A stretch of DNA of 64,000 nt from Monoplex corrugatus (lineage: Eukaryota > Mollusca > Gastropoda > Littorinimorpha > Ranellidae). Where the stretch lies: assembly GCA_030674185.1 (NCBI GenBank), contig CM060307.1:36605901-36669900 (forward strand). The letters are read 5' to 3'. Within the stretch, counting starts at the first letter, position 1. Every line of letters starts with the position of its first letter. This document shows positions 46,969 to 56,790 of this stretch, in pieces. The position numbers and the translations under genes are program-made. The notes under the pieces are model-generated. The model searched no databases. It was not told the origin of the DNA and saw nothing but the letters and a program-made list of their open reading frames with translations.

Positions 46969-47097
46969 AGAATGAGTAAAACACTAAGGTCGGCAGCAGA
47001 CAAGCCAGGTTTTATGTTCTCAGCTGGTATTGAACTCAGAACATCAACTCTCGAGTCTGTGGTTCTAGTAACATAGTCAGCCAGCTAGCCATAAAAA

Positions 47098-47169
47098 TGC
47101 ACGCAGGATCGAACCTACGATCCCTGCATTATCAGAATGGTGCCCTAACCAACTGAGCTGGTGGGACCA
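47098..47169 (-). pseudogene. tRNA-like head 1 of a tandem pair
   Basis: On the minus strand the A box CAGCTCAGTTGGTTAG and the B box GGTTCGATCC are both well preserved, and the T stem GTAGG/CCTGC pairs. The acceptor stem does not pair. It ends at the head of a SINE-A copy and is followed upstream by a second tRNA-like unit. Confidence 0.55.
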
Positions 47170-47177
47170 TAAAAACC

Positions 47178-47250
47178 GAGGTGTAGGGGTAGAACCCATG
47201 ACATACGCATTACCAGCATGGCGCTATAACCACTAGAGCTAACGGACCGC
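47178..47250 (-). pseudogene. tRNA-like head 2 of a tandem pair
   Basis: The minus strand carries the A box TTAGCTCTAGTGG and the B-box-like GGGTTCTACCCC at tRNA spacing. It is separated from the neighbouring tRNA-like unit by under 10 bp and has the same orientation. The sequence differs from that unit, so this is not a simple recent duplication. Confidence 0.5.
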
Positions 47251-47324
47251 TCGCCTGTTTGCACAAGGACAAGGCAGGAGACGCTCTAGGGCTGTTTTTC
47301 TTCTCTTTATTCAGTGTGGAACAG

Positions 47325-47400
47325 TTCATCGCCACACGATTTATGTGGCGACAGCCGTGGGCAGACCCAATGAACCGATTCCCTCGCTGTTACAATGAAC
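47325..47400. repeat. Interspersed repeat E, copy 2
   Basis: The reverse complement reads GGTTCATTGGGTCTGCCCAC and GTCGCCACATAAATCGTG, closely similar to 43272-43330. The inverted pair is about 4 kb apart. Confidence 0.65.
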
Positions 47401-47974
47401 AACACTCCGTTATCTAACGCTAGTAACTCACTTCCCCCAGTTCTGCTGAGGCGTCAATTGGTGTAGCCCTTGTAGCAATGGATGTGGGAATACAATGATA
47501 ACCACGCCTTCCTCATCGAGTCTGATCCCCCCCCCATGCGTAACATTTCTCTAGAAAGCTTCAGATTTTGGATCTAAGTCTCACAATCTTATATTGACAG
47601 CCAAAGCTGTTTCCTTGTCATCATAGTTTGATGTTTTTCATGTTTTCCTACTCTTCAGACTTTAAACTTCTATTACTCACGGACAGTGGCATTAGGTCCC
47701 ATGCGACCTGTCTTACATCTAGTCTTTGCTACTCTACACATTATAATGTAAGCATACTGAAAACAGATGATGTATATAACACATACAATGTGGAATATGT
47801 CATAAACTTTTGTGAAATATTGACTTTTGTAATGCCAATTGGTCAAGTACTATACAAAAGCATTACACACAAAAGCAGACACGTGTAAAGCACTCTATTG
47901 TAATGACAGACCTTTTCAACTTGATCTTGATAATACGTCAAAGAAAGCACAAATGGCATTAACGCAATGGAGTC
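47401..47974. other. No gene recognised
   Basis: Unassigned. 47915-47950 is the first member of a direct repeat whose second member is at 48256-48290. Confidence 0.5.
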
Positions 47975-48100
47975 TGCAGGTGGTTCAAGAGAGATTGTTT
48001 GCATTCGGGGTAATTCCATATATATATATGCTTCACCTACATGTGGCAGACTCCTTGGGAATGCGCAAAAACGGGATAGTGTTGTGGGGGACGGGGGACG
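47975..48100 (-). mobile_element. SINE-A fragment 11 (diverged)
   Basis: The tail block survives: a TTGAACC-like tail, a decayed GGTGAAGCATATATATGG, and GTTTTTGCGCATTCC on the minus strand. The head is absent. An AT expansion sits in the GCATATGG motif. Confidence 0.6.
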
Positions 48101-48129
48101 GGGAGAAAACGGGACTGGCTGTGGACTTT

Positions 48130-48500
48130 CGTTTGTGCGTCCATAATCACAGGCCTTGCTATGCGTTTAATGATGACCTTTCCGACACATATTTTGTATT
48201 CTGCATGCGTATACACTAAAAGAATGTAGCCATTAGCAGCCTGACCCAGGACCTCTTCAACTGATCTTGATAATACGTCAAAGAAAGCACAGGACGGAGA
48301 CGGGAAAAAATCACTTTTGTCACCAGGCGCTATTAGGTAGGACTGAACTCGGAACCAAGACATGGATAGTTACATCTTTGGTACTGTCTATAATATTATC
48401 TATGCTCAGGCCTTCGGATTTAAGTCCGACTACAGACATGTTACTATACATATCACACTAAGATCCGACGTTCTCGCCGATTACTTGGCTATCGCGCTCG
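48130..48500 (-). mobile_element. SINE-B copy (interrupted)
   Basis: The minus strand starts with GAGCGCGATAGCCAAGTAATC (A box), continues to a B-box-like GAGTTCAGTCC after extra sequence of about 90 bp, and ends with GTGTATACGCATGCAGAATA and a diverged 3' body. It lies directly upstream of the tRNA-Asn gene on the opposite strand. Confidence 0.6.
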
Positions 48501-48548
48501 CTCGTGTACAATTGCAAGTAAGCGCTAAATCCGCTGACAGTCGTCGAC

Positions 48549-48554
48549 GTCTCT

Positions 48555-48605
<51 letters not shown>

Positions 48606-48622
48606 GAGCCCACCCAGGGACG
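48549..48622 (+). tRNA. tRNA-Asn (anticodon GTT)
   Basis: This is a complete 74-nt cytosolic tRNA cloverleaf that decodes asparagine codons AAC and AAU. The acceptor stem GTCTCTG pairs with CAGGGAC (one T-G pair), followed by discriminator G. The D arm has the stem GCGC/GCGC. The anticodon stem TTCGG/CCGAA encloses the loop CTGTTAA, with anticodon GTT at 48583-48585. The T arm is GGTGG-TTCGAGC-CCACC. The internal promoter boxes are the A box around TGGCGCAATCGG and the B box GGTTCGAGCC. There is no intron and no encoded CCA, as expected for a eukaryotic nuclear tRNA. A T14 run begins two bases after the tRNA. Unlike the other tRNA-like sequences in this window, all stems are intact, so it is probably functional. 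Confidence 0.95.
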
Positions 48623-48623
48623 G

Positions 48624-48637
48624 TTTTTTTTTTTTTT
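48624..48637 (+). terminator. Pol III terminator of tRNA-Asn
   Basis: A run of 14 T residues starts one base after the mature tRNA end. Four or more T residues are enough for RNA polymerase III termination, so this is an unusually strong terminator. Confidence 0.9.
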
Positions 48638-48654
48638 CCCTTTGTTAATTTTTC

Positions 48655-48674
48655 ACAACACACCACACACACAC

Positions 48675-48717
<43 letters not shown>

Positions 48718-48740
48718 CACACACACACACAACACAGTCA
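48655..48740. repeat. (CA)n
   Basis: Interrupted CA tract just downstream of the tRNA-Asn terminator. Confidence 0.95.
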
Positions 48741-49034
48741 CCCAGTCGCATACACACAGACGCACACAAGACTCAATCTGTCTTATAGCCTTATCTTGGG
48801 TTGATTTTTTTTTTGTTTTTGGCAAGTACATGCGTTCTATGTTCTGTTCCTTCTGTTCTGTTCCGTTCTGTTCTGTTCCTTCTGTTCTGTTCTACCTAAA
48901 CCAGTCACCATCACACGACAGCTATGTCCACAACATTTTTTCTTTCCCAATCAGATCGAGGACAATCAGGGACAGAACTGTGAAGCGGAGCAAACACTGG
49001 ACTGCATTTGGAATCATCTAGAACATAATAATTT
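48741..49034. other. No gene recognised
   Basis: Contains a short TTCTGTTC-based repeat at 48834-48892. Nothing else is assigned. Confidence 0.5.
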
Positions 49035-49097
49035 TTAAATCCTTTCACTCCTGCTGCAGAAAGTTGGCGGATACGGTGAGGGACTGAGTGGGTTGAC
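49035..49097. mobile_element. TTAA foldback remnant
   Basis: TTAAATCCTTTCACTCCTGC joined to GCAGAAAGTTGGCGGATACG and GGGACTGAGTGGGTTGA is a short, decayed inner-arm pair. Confidence 0.55.
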
Positions 49098-50007
49098 AGA
49101 AAACTCAATTGCTCGTAAAGTATCCAGTATGGTAACTGACAAGAAGGCCTGTACTGTTGGCTAGTGCTACGAAATCATCTCTTATCTGTCCGCTTGTACT
49201 ACCGTCTTGGATGTCACGGGGAGAAAGACGACGGCCAATGGCTTAGCTCAGAACCTGAAGCGGACAAATGCCATATGACGTGAAGGTTAAGCACAAATAT
49301 AACTTGTAAATTATCATGATGGATAATACCATCAAAATGTTCGTTCAGTAAGCACTGAGCAACAACGATGAATGAAACAAAGGTAAACATACACGAGTGC
49401 GTAGTGTGCACAGCACTACAAGCATGATGGTCAATACCAAGGCAATTTACAGCCACTGAGAGAAACACTTCCTAACTCTGGACTAACGACCAAGCAAACA
49501 TAGGTACTGTCCATCAGTAGTGGTTATGTGAATATCAAATTGTGCCCAGAGGAACTACTGAATTTCAGTGCCAGTTTCGAGTTTCTCTCCGAGTTCGGAA
49601 TGAATATTAATTACGCCCTAACTTCACATGCGCCATGTGACAGAGAAGATCCAAACTGATCATGGCACAAACCTTAAACCCGTATATAAATCCATGAGCT
49701 GGCCAAGTCCTGAGGTCCTACTTAGCCTATGAGATGAACCACTGGACACCACTGAAACGACCCTGCAGCAAAGACCTTTCTGACCGATGACTTTACTGTG
49801 TCTTTTCTGTATATCAAAGGTAGAATGAAGGTGAAGGAATGATACATAAAGCGAGAAGTAGCTGTACGTTAGATTTCAAGTTGACTGGTTTCTATAAGGT
49901 GAAACTATGGGGCTTTAATACAGTACGGTCATACTTTCTTTATTCTGATTTCTGTTCTGTTTTGCTTTTTTTTCTGTTTTGTTTCGTTTCGTTTTGCTTA
50001 CAAGGAC
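49098..50007. other. No gene recognised
   Basis: Unique-looking sequence without recognisable coding or repeat structure. Confidence 0.5.
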
Positions 50008-50075
50008 AGATATAATAATAATAATAATAATAATAATTACAATATTTATATAGCGCAAAATCTTGATAAAATCAA
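50008..50075 (-). mobile_element. LINE/SINE 3' tail with (ATT)n
   Basis: On the minus strand AAGATTTTGCGCTATATAAA is followed by an (ATT)n tail (plus-strand (TAA)n at 50010-50038), with AGCGCTTAGATTTG upstream. It is a 3' terminal fragment of an element sharing its tail with the one at 61915. Confidence 0.65.
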
Positions 50076-50228
50076 ATCTAAGCGCTGAGATATAGAAAAC
50101 ACACGAGGCAGAATCCCAAGACCATACTAGAGCGCAGGTTTGTGCCATGAACATTTTGCATCTTATCCATCACCTGTCATCTGTGGCATCATCAGTGCGT
50201 ATGGAATTCATTTCTAGTGAAGATATAC

Positions 50229-50232
<4 letters not shown>

Positions 50233-50317
<85 letters not shown>
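50233..50317. repeat. (GT)n
   Basis: About 42 pure GT units, followed by (GCTT)5. Confidence 0.95.
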
Positions 50318-50318
<1 letters not shown>

Positions 50319-50591
50319 GTTCGCTTGCTTGCTTGCTTGCTTGCCTGCTTCCCTTTCTTCCACCTTCGGATGATATGTTTGAATTCTTGTTTGATTTTCA
50401 GCGAGGGTGGTGGTATTTTTGCGTTAAATCTACAGTTTTGCCTGGCACTATATCAATACATATATCGACAACAAGTGATGAATGACCGCTTACCAGGGGT
50501 ACCCCAGCTAACAGAATGTCACTGACATGTCAGACTGTTGGCACAGTCCACAATAAGCCAACACAAGAAGACAAAGCAGGAACAGGACTGA

Positions 50592-50730
50592 AATGCGAAT
50601 TCGTATTTGTTCAAAAGGGATTTAACACATAGGGACAATTCCATATGCGCTCCACCCAAATCTACCAAGATGATCTGGCAGACTCCGTGAATCTGTCCCA
50701 AACCGTATTTATTACGCTGACAAACCCTAA
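50592..50730 (-). mobile_element. SINE-A copy 12 (tail fragment)
   Basis: Tail-side half on the minus strand with GGTGGAGCGCATATGGAATT conserved and the downstream GGACAGATTCACGGAG block diverged. The head is missing. Confidence 0.7.
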
Positions 50731-50924
50731 CTGAGAAGATACAAGGTGTGTCAGGTGTGAATATGTAGTTTGCCCGGCATTACTTTGATCGATAAAAACG
50801 ATGATCATTCAGTTCCACGTGTAACTATTCCTCACCCCTTCCCCGTTTCCGATATGTTTGTCTTTATCTGCAACGAGGGTAATTTCTGAGTTAACTAGAC
50901 ATATTTCACCAATCTCTGTACTGC

Positions 50925-51000
50925 AGAGGTTAGTGCAATGGAATAACGGCTGAAAGGTTATGGGTTCGAATCCCCATCGGTCCTGTCAAAATCAATGTAG
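50925..51000 (+). mobile_element. tRNA-derived SINE head
   Basis: The plus strand contains GGTTAGTGCAATGG (A box) and GGGTTCGAATCC (B box), with T stem ATGGG/CCCAT. It continues into non-tRNA sequence that I could not match to SINE-A or SINE-B. It is probably a third SINE family; the 3' limit is unknown. Confidence 0.5.
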
Positions 51001-51311
51001 CACTTCTGGCGCAAATGTCTCCTACACAGAGCTGATAGTGCTGTGTGCGCACTGGGAAGATTCAGTCGTGCCTCGTACACTTCACGGATGCGTCATTGAA
51101 GGGTAGCTCAAATCTCCTGACCAACACTGCAAGTGTCTGTGTCTCTCAGGCCTGGTTAATGCCAGGATATCTTATGATACTAAGAGTAAGCCCTGCCACA
51201 CAGTCTCAATCCGAGAGGGAACTCAATATGATCATGATCTTCATCATCATCACAGCACTGTTGAAAAAACGTTTTATCTTCTGATCATTAAGATGACGTA
51301 GAAAATGAAAT

Positions 51312-51316
<5 letters not shown>

Positions 51317-51395
<79 letters not shown>

Positions 51396-51432
51396 ACAGC
51401 ACACACACACACACACATACACACACACACGC
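51317..51432. repeat. (CA)n
   Basis: About 40 pure CA units, then interrupted CA. Confidence 0.95.
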
Positions 51433-51796
51433 CAGTAACTGCCCAACTAAAATGATCCTTCAAAAATAAAAGTCTCCATATTTCTGGAGGGCATTATACA
51501 TTACACAAAAATCAATAAAAAGTGACGACCAGTTACTAGGGGTGCGCCATGCTATCTGACTGTTACTGACAAGTCAGACTGTTTGGCTAACTCCCTCCAT
51601 GACGAAGACGAAGGAGAAAAAACGCTGAAAGTTACGCAAGGGTGAAAGAAGTAAGTGACAAAGTAATGGATGTGGTTAGGGCAGGAGTGTGTCAGCCTCT
51701 GAATAGTGTGGGAGAGGTAAAAGGGGCATGGGGATTTAGTTCTCTCCCTATGGGGTCTAATACCTCCCGTCAAAAATCTGAGATCAGTAACACCTT

Positions 51797-51878
51797 CCCC
51801 CCCCCCCCCCCCCCCACCTACTTTTCTGGCTCCTTTTGGTCTTCACTGACAGTAAACTGTGGGGGTAAGTCATCCCTT

Positions 51879-51938
<60 letters not shown>

Positions 51939-52021
51939 TTTTATATATTATATATATATATATATATATTGTTCGTTGACAGAAAAAGTTATACAGAAAG
52001 TCACTAATTATTGACAATAAT

Positions 52022-52057
<36 letters not shown>

Positions 52058-52190
52058 CCCCCCCTCCCCCAATAAAAAAAGTCACCAATTTTCTCTCTCT
52101 TTCTCTAACACACACACACACACACATACACACACACACACACACACACTCACACATAAGACAGACACACACAGACACACACACACACTG
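51797..52190. repeat. Poly-C, CA, AT, CT and CA cluster
   Basis: Poly-C at 51799-51815, CA at 51881-51937, AT at 51941-51969, CT at 52026-52052 and CA at 52108-52190. Confidence 0.9.
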
Positions 52191-52220
52191 ATAGCCTAAA
52201 GTACTTCCTCTCTTTGCTGT

Positions 52221-52312
52221 TTTGTGTTTGTTTGTTTGTTTGTTTGTTCGTTTGTTTGTTTGTTTGAAACGTGCATGCACTATATAAACAAACAAACAAA
52301 CAAACAAACAAA
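52221..52312. repeat. (GTTT)n/(AAAC)n inverted pair
   Basis: About 10 TTTG units are followed, after GTGCATGCACTATAT, by about 8 complementary CAAA units; even a CG interruption is mirrored (TTCG and ACGAA). It is a long hairpin-capable sequence. Confidence 0.9.
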
Positions 52313-52520
52313 CGAAAAAAACTACCCCCCAAAAAAACACACACAAAAAAACCCCTTCATTTACTGGAGTCTGACAGCAGCATTCCCACCGTTAACAACG
52401 CAAAACACAGTCAAGGAACGAACGACAAACATCTACTCTGAACAGCCAGGCACCAGTTTACAACAGTGGTTAGTGGAAAACCAAAGAACACCTCGTGATG
52501 ATGGACAATAGAGGCCGACT

Positions 52521-52680
52521 TTAACCCTTTGACTCCCACACACTATCCACCAACTGCAAATACTTAAACCTTTGACTCCCTCATCCTGAAAGGGTGAGGA
52601 AATCAAAACGTTAAGTTTTTACTTTACTGGCATAGTCGACAGTGCAAGTCGCTGTTGGACAGGGTGCGGGAGTCAAAGGG
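52521..52680. mobile_element. TTAA foldback element copy 9
   Basis: The left end is TTAACCCTTTGACTCCC. The inner palindrome has lost its centre (CTCATCCTGAAAGGGTGAGG). The long arm ends GGGAGTCAAAGGG, but the terminal TTAA is replaced by CCTG. Confidence 0.75.
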
Positions 52681-53636
52681 CCTGGAACGCACTTGGGGTA
52701 CCATACAGAGGCTGGCCCAAGAACAAACAGAAGTGGAGAACCTACGTTGCCACCTTACTTGCTAATGGCGTAATGGGCTGTAAGCACAAGTCCAAGTTCA
52801 TACTGCTTACAGCCCAGCTGACTATTAGAGCCATAGCAGGGCTAACACCACGTCAAAAACGACAAACAAGTTCAAATGAAAGACAACAATTCAAAACCAT
52901 GCTATAACGTTAAGGTTGTAAGTAAGTTAAGGTCGCAGATGCTTATGTGTACATGTATGTGTGTGTGTGTGTGTCCTTGAATTATGGTCTACACACGTGC
53001 GCGCGCACGCACGCACGCACCTAAAAGTCAAGCTGGAGTTCAAGTAATATATACCACAAAACCGTCAGAAGTTGTAAGCTAACGCGGTGGGCAATTGTGC
53101 GTTCATTGTTCGCTGACTGCACAGACCTGAGGACGCTTGAAGTGCAAACCTCTTCAGCCCCAGCGGAAGGAGAAGGGGAAACTTCTCTCGCTGGCAGCCA
53201 AGTTGGCTGTCACACCATCTTGCTGATAAGAAACGGCAAAGAAAACGAAAGTGACGCGCCTGAGTGAGGGGAGAGCATCGGTGAGAGATGGGACGTAACT
53301 CTTGTAGACTTGAGTTGTATGAAATGTCACACCTAATCACCTTAAAGACTAAAGTTTTGTCTCTTCCAGCATCTTTGCTCGCGAAAGAAGGTATGTAGGT
53401 GAGGTTTAGCTTCCACTTAAAACGAGGAAGAAAGATGGACAGTTTAACGCTTTTGACTGGAGAGTCATAAACTGTGGCTGTGAAATCCCTTTTAAACGTT
53501 TTCACGCTTTAGTACTACTGACTCTGATAAGAACCTCTTTGGCTCGTCTGGGAGATGGACAGAAAGAAAGACAGAAAGTGGAGGAAGAGAAGAAGATGAA
53601 GAAGTTTCACTAGTACGCAGAAAAGACGTAGTACAG

Positions 53637-53640
<4 letters not shown>
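52681..53640. other. No gene recognised
   Basis: Non-repetitive. A 147-codon open stretch on the minus strand (53065-53505) begins at GTG, not ATG, and matches no family I know. Confidence 0.5.
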
Positions 53641-53718
<78 letters not shown>

Positions 53719-53774
53719 GATAGAGAAAGAGAAAGAGACAGAGAAGGAAGATAAGAAGGTAGAAGAAATTTAAA

Positions 53775-53852
<78 letters not shown>

Positions 53853-53890
53853 GTGTTTGTGTGAGTGAGAGAGAGCGAGCGAGCGAGAGA
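53641..53890. repeat. (GA)n(GACA)n and (GT)n
   Basis: About 24 GA units, (GACA)5, GA-rich spacer, and about 42 GT units at 53777-53860 followed by GAGC repeats. Confidence 0.95.
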
Positions 53891-54411
53891 GAGAGGGGGG
53901 AGAGGGAGGGAGCGTAACAGAGTGATAGAATAAACTGTGGCAAAGTGTTCTATTTTGCGAAGTGAGACCGTACATCTATATCCCCATTGAGAGAAGCACA
54001 AACCACGTCAATCTGAATACGCCGAACTCACAAAAGAATCTAACCAGCAGCTCACAAGCAATCTAACACTGAGAGAAGCTCCTGTGCTAACACCTTAACC
54101 TCAGCCTCCAACCGAGCTCAATGAGCTTCCCAGGTTCCATCCCCTTTTGTTGTGGAAGTCGTGACGTGCGGATGAGTGTGAGACGCCTGTATAAATGGCA
54201 CAGCAGGGTGACTCTACGTCATAATGGAGATATTTCGTAACATTCACAGCAATGAACAGACGAACACGGATCCGGAACGTCAAATGGAGAAAAGTTTGAA
54301 TGGGGACGTTATTATTGTGCTGATTCGGTTGTGGGCTTATTTTGTCTGCTATTATCGGCATACAACCAGGTGTTTTTTTTTAAAACTTCTCATGATTATG
54401 TAGTTCGTGTA

Positions 54412-54412
54412 A

Positions 54413-54457
<45 letters not shown>
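54412..54457. repeat. (CT)n
   Basis: CT tract with one TCC interruption. Confidence 0.95.
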
Positions 54458-54461
<4 letters not shown>

Positions 54462-55014
54462 ACTGTACAAGTTTAGAGAGATGCCAACACATAAGGTTAT
54501 TTAAAATGAGTCTCATTGAAGGCATGACTTTCAGTCATAATAGAAGTATCATTCTGAGTCACAATGAAAACATTTTCTAACAATTATCACAGTAAACAGA
54601 CTACAAGAATCCAATATCAGTGATTTGAAGTCCATATTTTCATGGGTAGCAGATATGCATGTCGAAGACTTTTCATCCCCATCTGTTTGTTCCCTGCCCA
54701 AAATAATACGAAAGACAGATCAATAAAGTGCAAATGAAATATCAGAAAGAGAGAGTGAGAGAGAGAACGAAACTATGCGGGGACATACCGATCCTGATTT
54801 TCTCTGGCCAAAATACTTTCTTTGGACTGCTTGCCTGTTTTCGTATTGTTTGTTTGTTTGTTTGTTTACTTTTTGTAGTGTCTTGAATGACATGTATTGC
54901 TGGCAGGGAACATATATAAATAATAACAACAACAACAACCAACTAACCCTTTTTCAGTAAAAAGAAATAACAAGACAATCGAGCAATTAGACTACTAGAT
55001 TTTGTTCTTGTCGG

Positions 55015-55084
55015 AACACACGAACACACACACGGACGCACGCACACACACACACACATACACACACGCACGTACGAAGACACG

Positions 55085-55165
<81 letters not shown>
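55015..55165. repeat. (CA)n, interrupted
   Basis: CACG-rich then two long CA runs. Confidence 0.95.
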
Positions 55166-55167
<2 letters not shown>

Positions 55168-55429
55168 CCTACGCTAGATATAAAGCAACTTCCATTTTAT
55201 TCTTTTACTTCAAGAGAAAATGAAAATCTATCTACGTCTACAGGCGGGATCAGCTCATCAATTTTTATGGGACAGGGTATATCAGGGAAAAGCATCTGGT
55301 GAATGCAGTTACACGGAACAAAAACTACGTACGCCAGACTAACTGAGAATTAAATGTAATAACATGGCATGTGGCCAGTTCTCTCCCCTGTATGATGCTG
55401 ATGGTCCATATCCACTGATGTTTTGAAGT

Positions 55430-55492
55430 CTGGATGGCGTAGAGGAGGAGCCTCCGACTTCCGATTTGAACGAACGGGTTTGAATCCACTTC
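55430..55492 (+). mobile_element. tRNA-derived SINE head
   Basis: A degenerate A box near GGCGTAGAGG is followed by a good B box GGGTTTGAATCC at tRNA spacing. The flanking body is short and ends in A-rich sequence with CAACAACAAC. It is a probable SINE fragment of unknown family. Confidence 0.4.
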
Positions 55493-55754
55493 GTGTTTTT
55501 CTTTCCCTATTTCCCGGTCATTTTTGCAAATTAAGAATAAAACAAGTTAAAGACAAACAACAACAACATGGGAGGTGCAACAAAACTGGGGGGAAAACTG
55601 GGGGGTGTTTATTCACTGTTTGTTTGTTTTTATTTTTTTAAATTTATTTATTTGTCTATGTTTATTATTATTATTATTAGTAGTAGTAGTAGTAATAGCA
55701 GTATCAGTATAATTATTATAACTTTTTAGTTTTGTTTTTTGTTTTTGTTTTTTG

Positions 55755-56065
55755 TTACAGCAGGGGAATCAAGATCCGATATCTCGAGTTTAATCCCAGC
55801 CGGCAGCATTAAAAACTGGCCTGTTTGCTGCCCATCTTTACGTTTCCATCATTTTGGTGGCGTCACGTTAGTATTTCAAACACCTGTTCTCCCCCTCCCC
55901 CGCCCCCCTCCTCCTCCACAAGTCAATACCTTACCAGAGCGTAGAGTTTTGCGCAGGCTCAGGGAATCTGCTATAGAAATACTGCCCGGTTTGGGTGGAG
56001 TGCATATGGAACTGTCCGAGTGCGACGAATGCCTCTCGAGCAAACTCCAAAGTTTAAGTCAGGCC
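55755..56065 (+). mobile_element. SINE-A copy 13
   Basis: This is a plus-strand, full-length copy with B-box region CTCGAGTTTAATCCC, core TTTTGGTGGCGTCACG, TTTTGCGCAGGCTCAGGG and the tail GAGCAAACTCC. The tail passes directly into a (GAAT)n/(GAAC)n array, which suggests that the SINE's 3' simple repeat has expanded. Confidence 0.85.
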
Positions 56066-56172
56066 ACAATGAATGATCGAACGAACGAATGAATGAGTGA
56101 ATGAATGAATGAATGAATGAGTGAATGAATGAATGAATGAATGAATGAATGAATGAACGAACGAACGAACGT
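56066..56172. repeat. (GAAT)n/(GAAC)n
   Basis: About 24 tetranucleotide units at the 3' end of SINE-A copy 13. Confidence 0.95.
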
Positions 56173-56383
56173 CGCGATCAGTGGTGTTATGCCTTTGCAA
56201 CATGCAGACCATACCGGAACTTCCTGTTCTTGTAAGTATGCCCACCAGATTCCACATCATTTTTCCACTGTAGTCTTCCATTTTGTATGTTGATTTTTCA
56301 ATGCCAGTTATATCCGACGCGCTCTTTTCAAATGCCGGTTCGTGAAACTTGTATCTTGTGACATCGATGCTTGCTCAGCTGTG

Positions 56384-56790
56384 TACCGATACCTGACATT
56401 TTTTACAAGGTTGACAAAAGAAGCGTACTGACCCTTTTGAAGGTTGGCAGAATATAGGTACCTGATCCTTTTCGAGATTGGTACAGTAACTGACTCTTTT
56501 CAAGATTGATGAATTAGGGTATCTGATTCTTTTCAAGGCTGGCAAACGATGGATACCTGACCCTTTTAAAGGCTGGCAAACGATGGATACCTGATCCTGT
56601 TTAAGGTTAGCAAACGATGGATACCTGAGCCTTTTTAAGGCTGGCAAACGATGGATACCTGACCCTGTTTAAGGTTAGCAAACGATGGATACCTGAGCCT
56701 TTTCAAGGTTAGCAAATGACAGGTACCTGACCCTTTTCAAAGGTTAGCAAATGACAGGTACCTAACCCTTTTCAAGGGTGATAGAGTACA
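56384..56790. repeat. 30-33-bp minisatellite
   Basis: About 12 units of GCAAACGATGGATACCTGAC plus CCTTTTAAAGGCTG variants. The middle units (56545-56700) are most regular; later units change to AAATGACAGGTACC. Confidence 0.85.

Larger units (their letters stand above)
46335..47095 (-). mobile_element. SINE-A copy 10, split by a 488-bp TIR element
   Basis: The tail half lies at 46335-46480 and the head half at 46969-47095 (GCTGCCGACCTTAG and the B box TGAGTTCAATACC, with an A-box-like TAGCTGGCTGAC). The two halves are separated by an element with terminal inverted repeats. The family sequence is continuous across the junction when the insert is removed. Confidence 0.75.

Noticed and set aside
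53065..53505. 147-codon open stretch on the minus strand
   Set aside because: It starts at GTG, has its only in-frame ATG near the end, shows no recognised domain, and one frame of this length is expected by chance in 64 kb.
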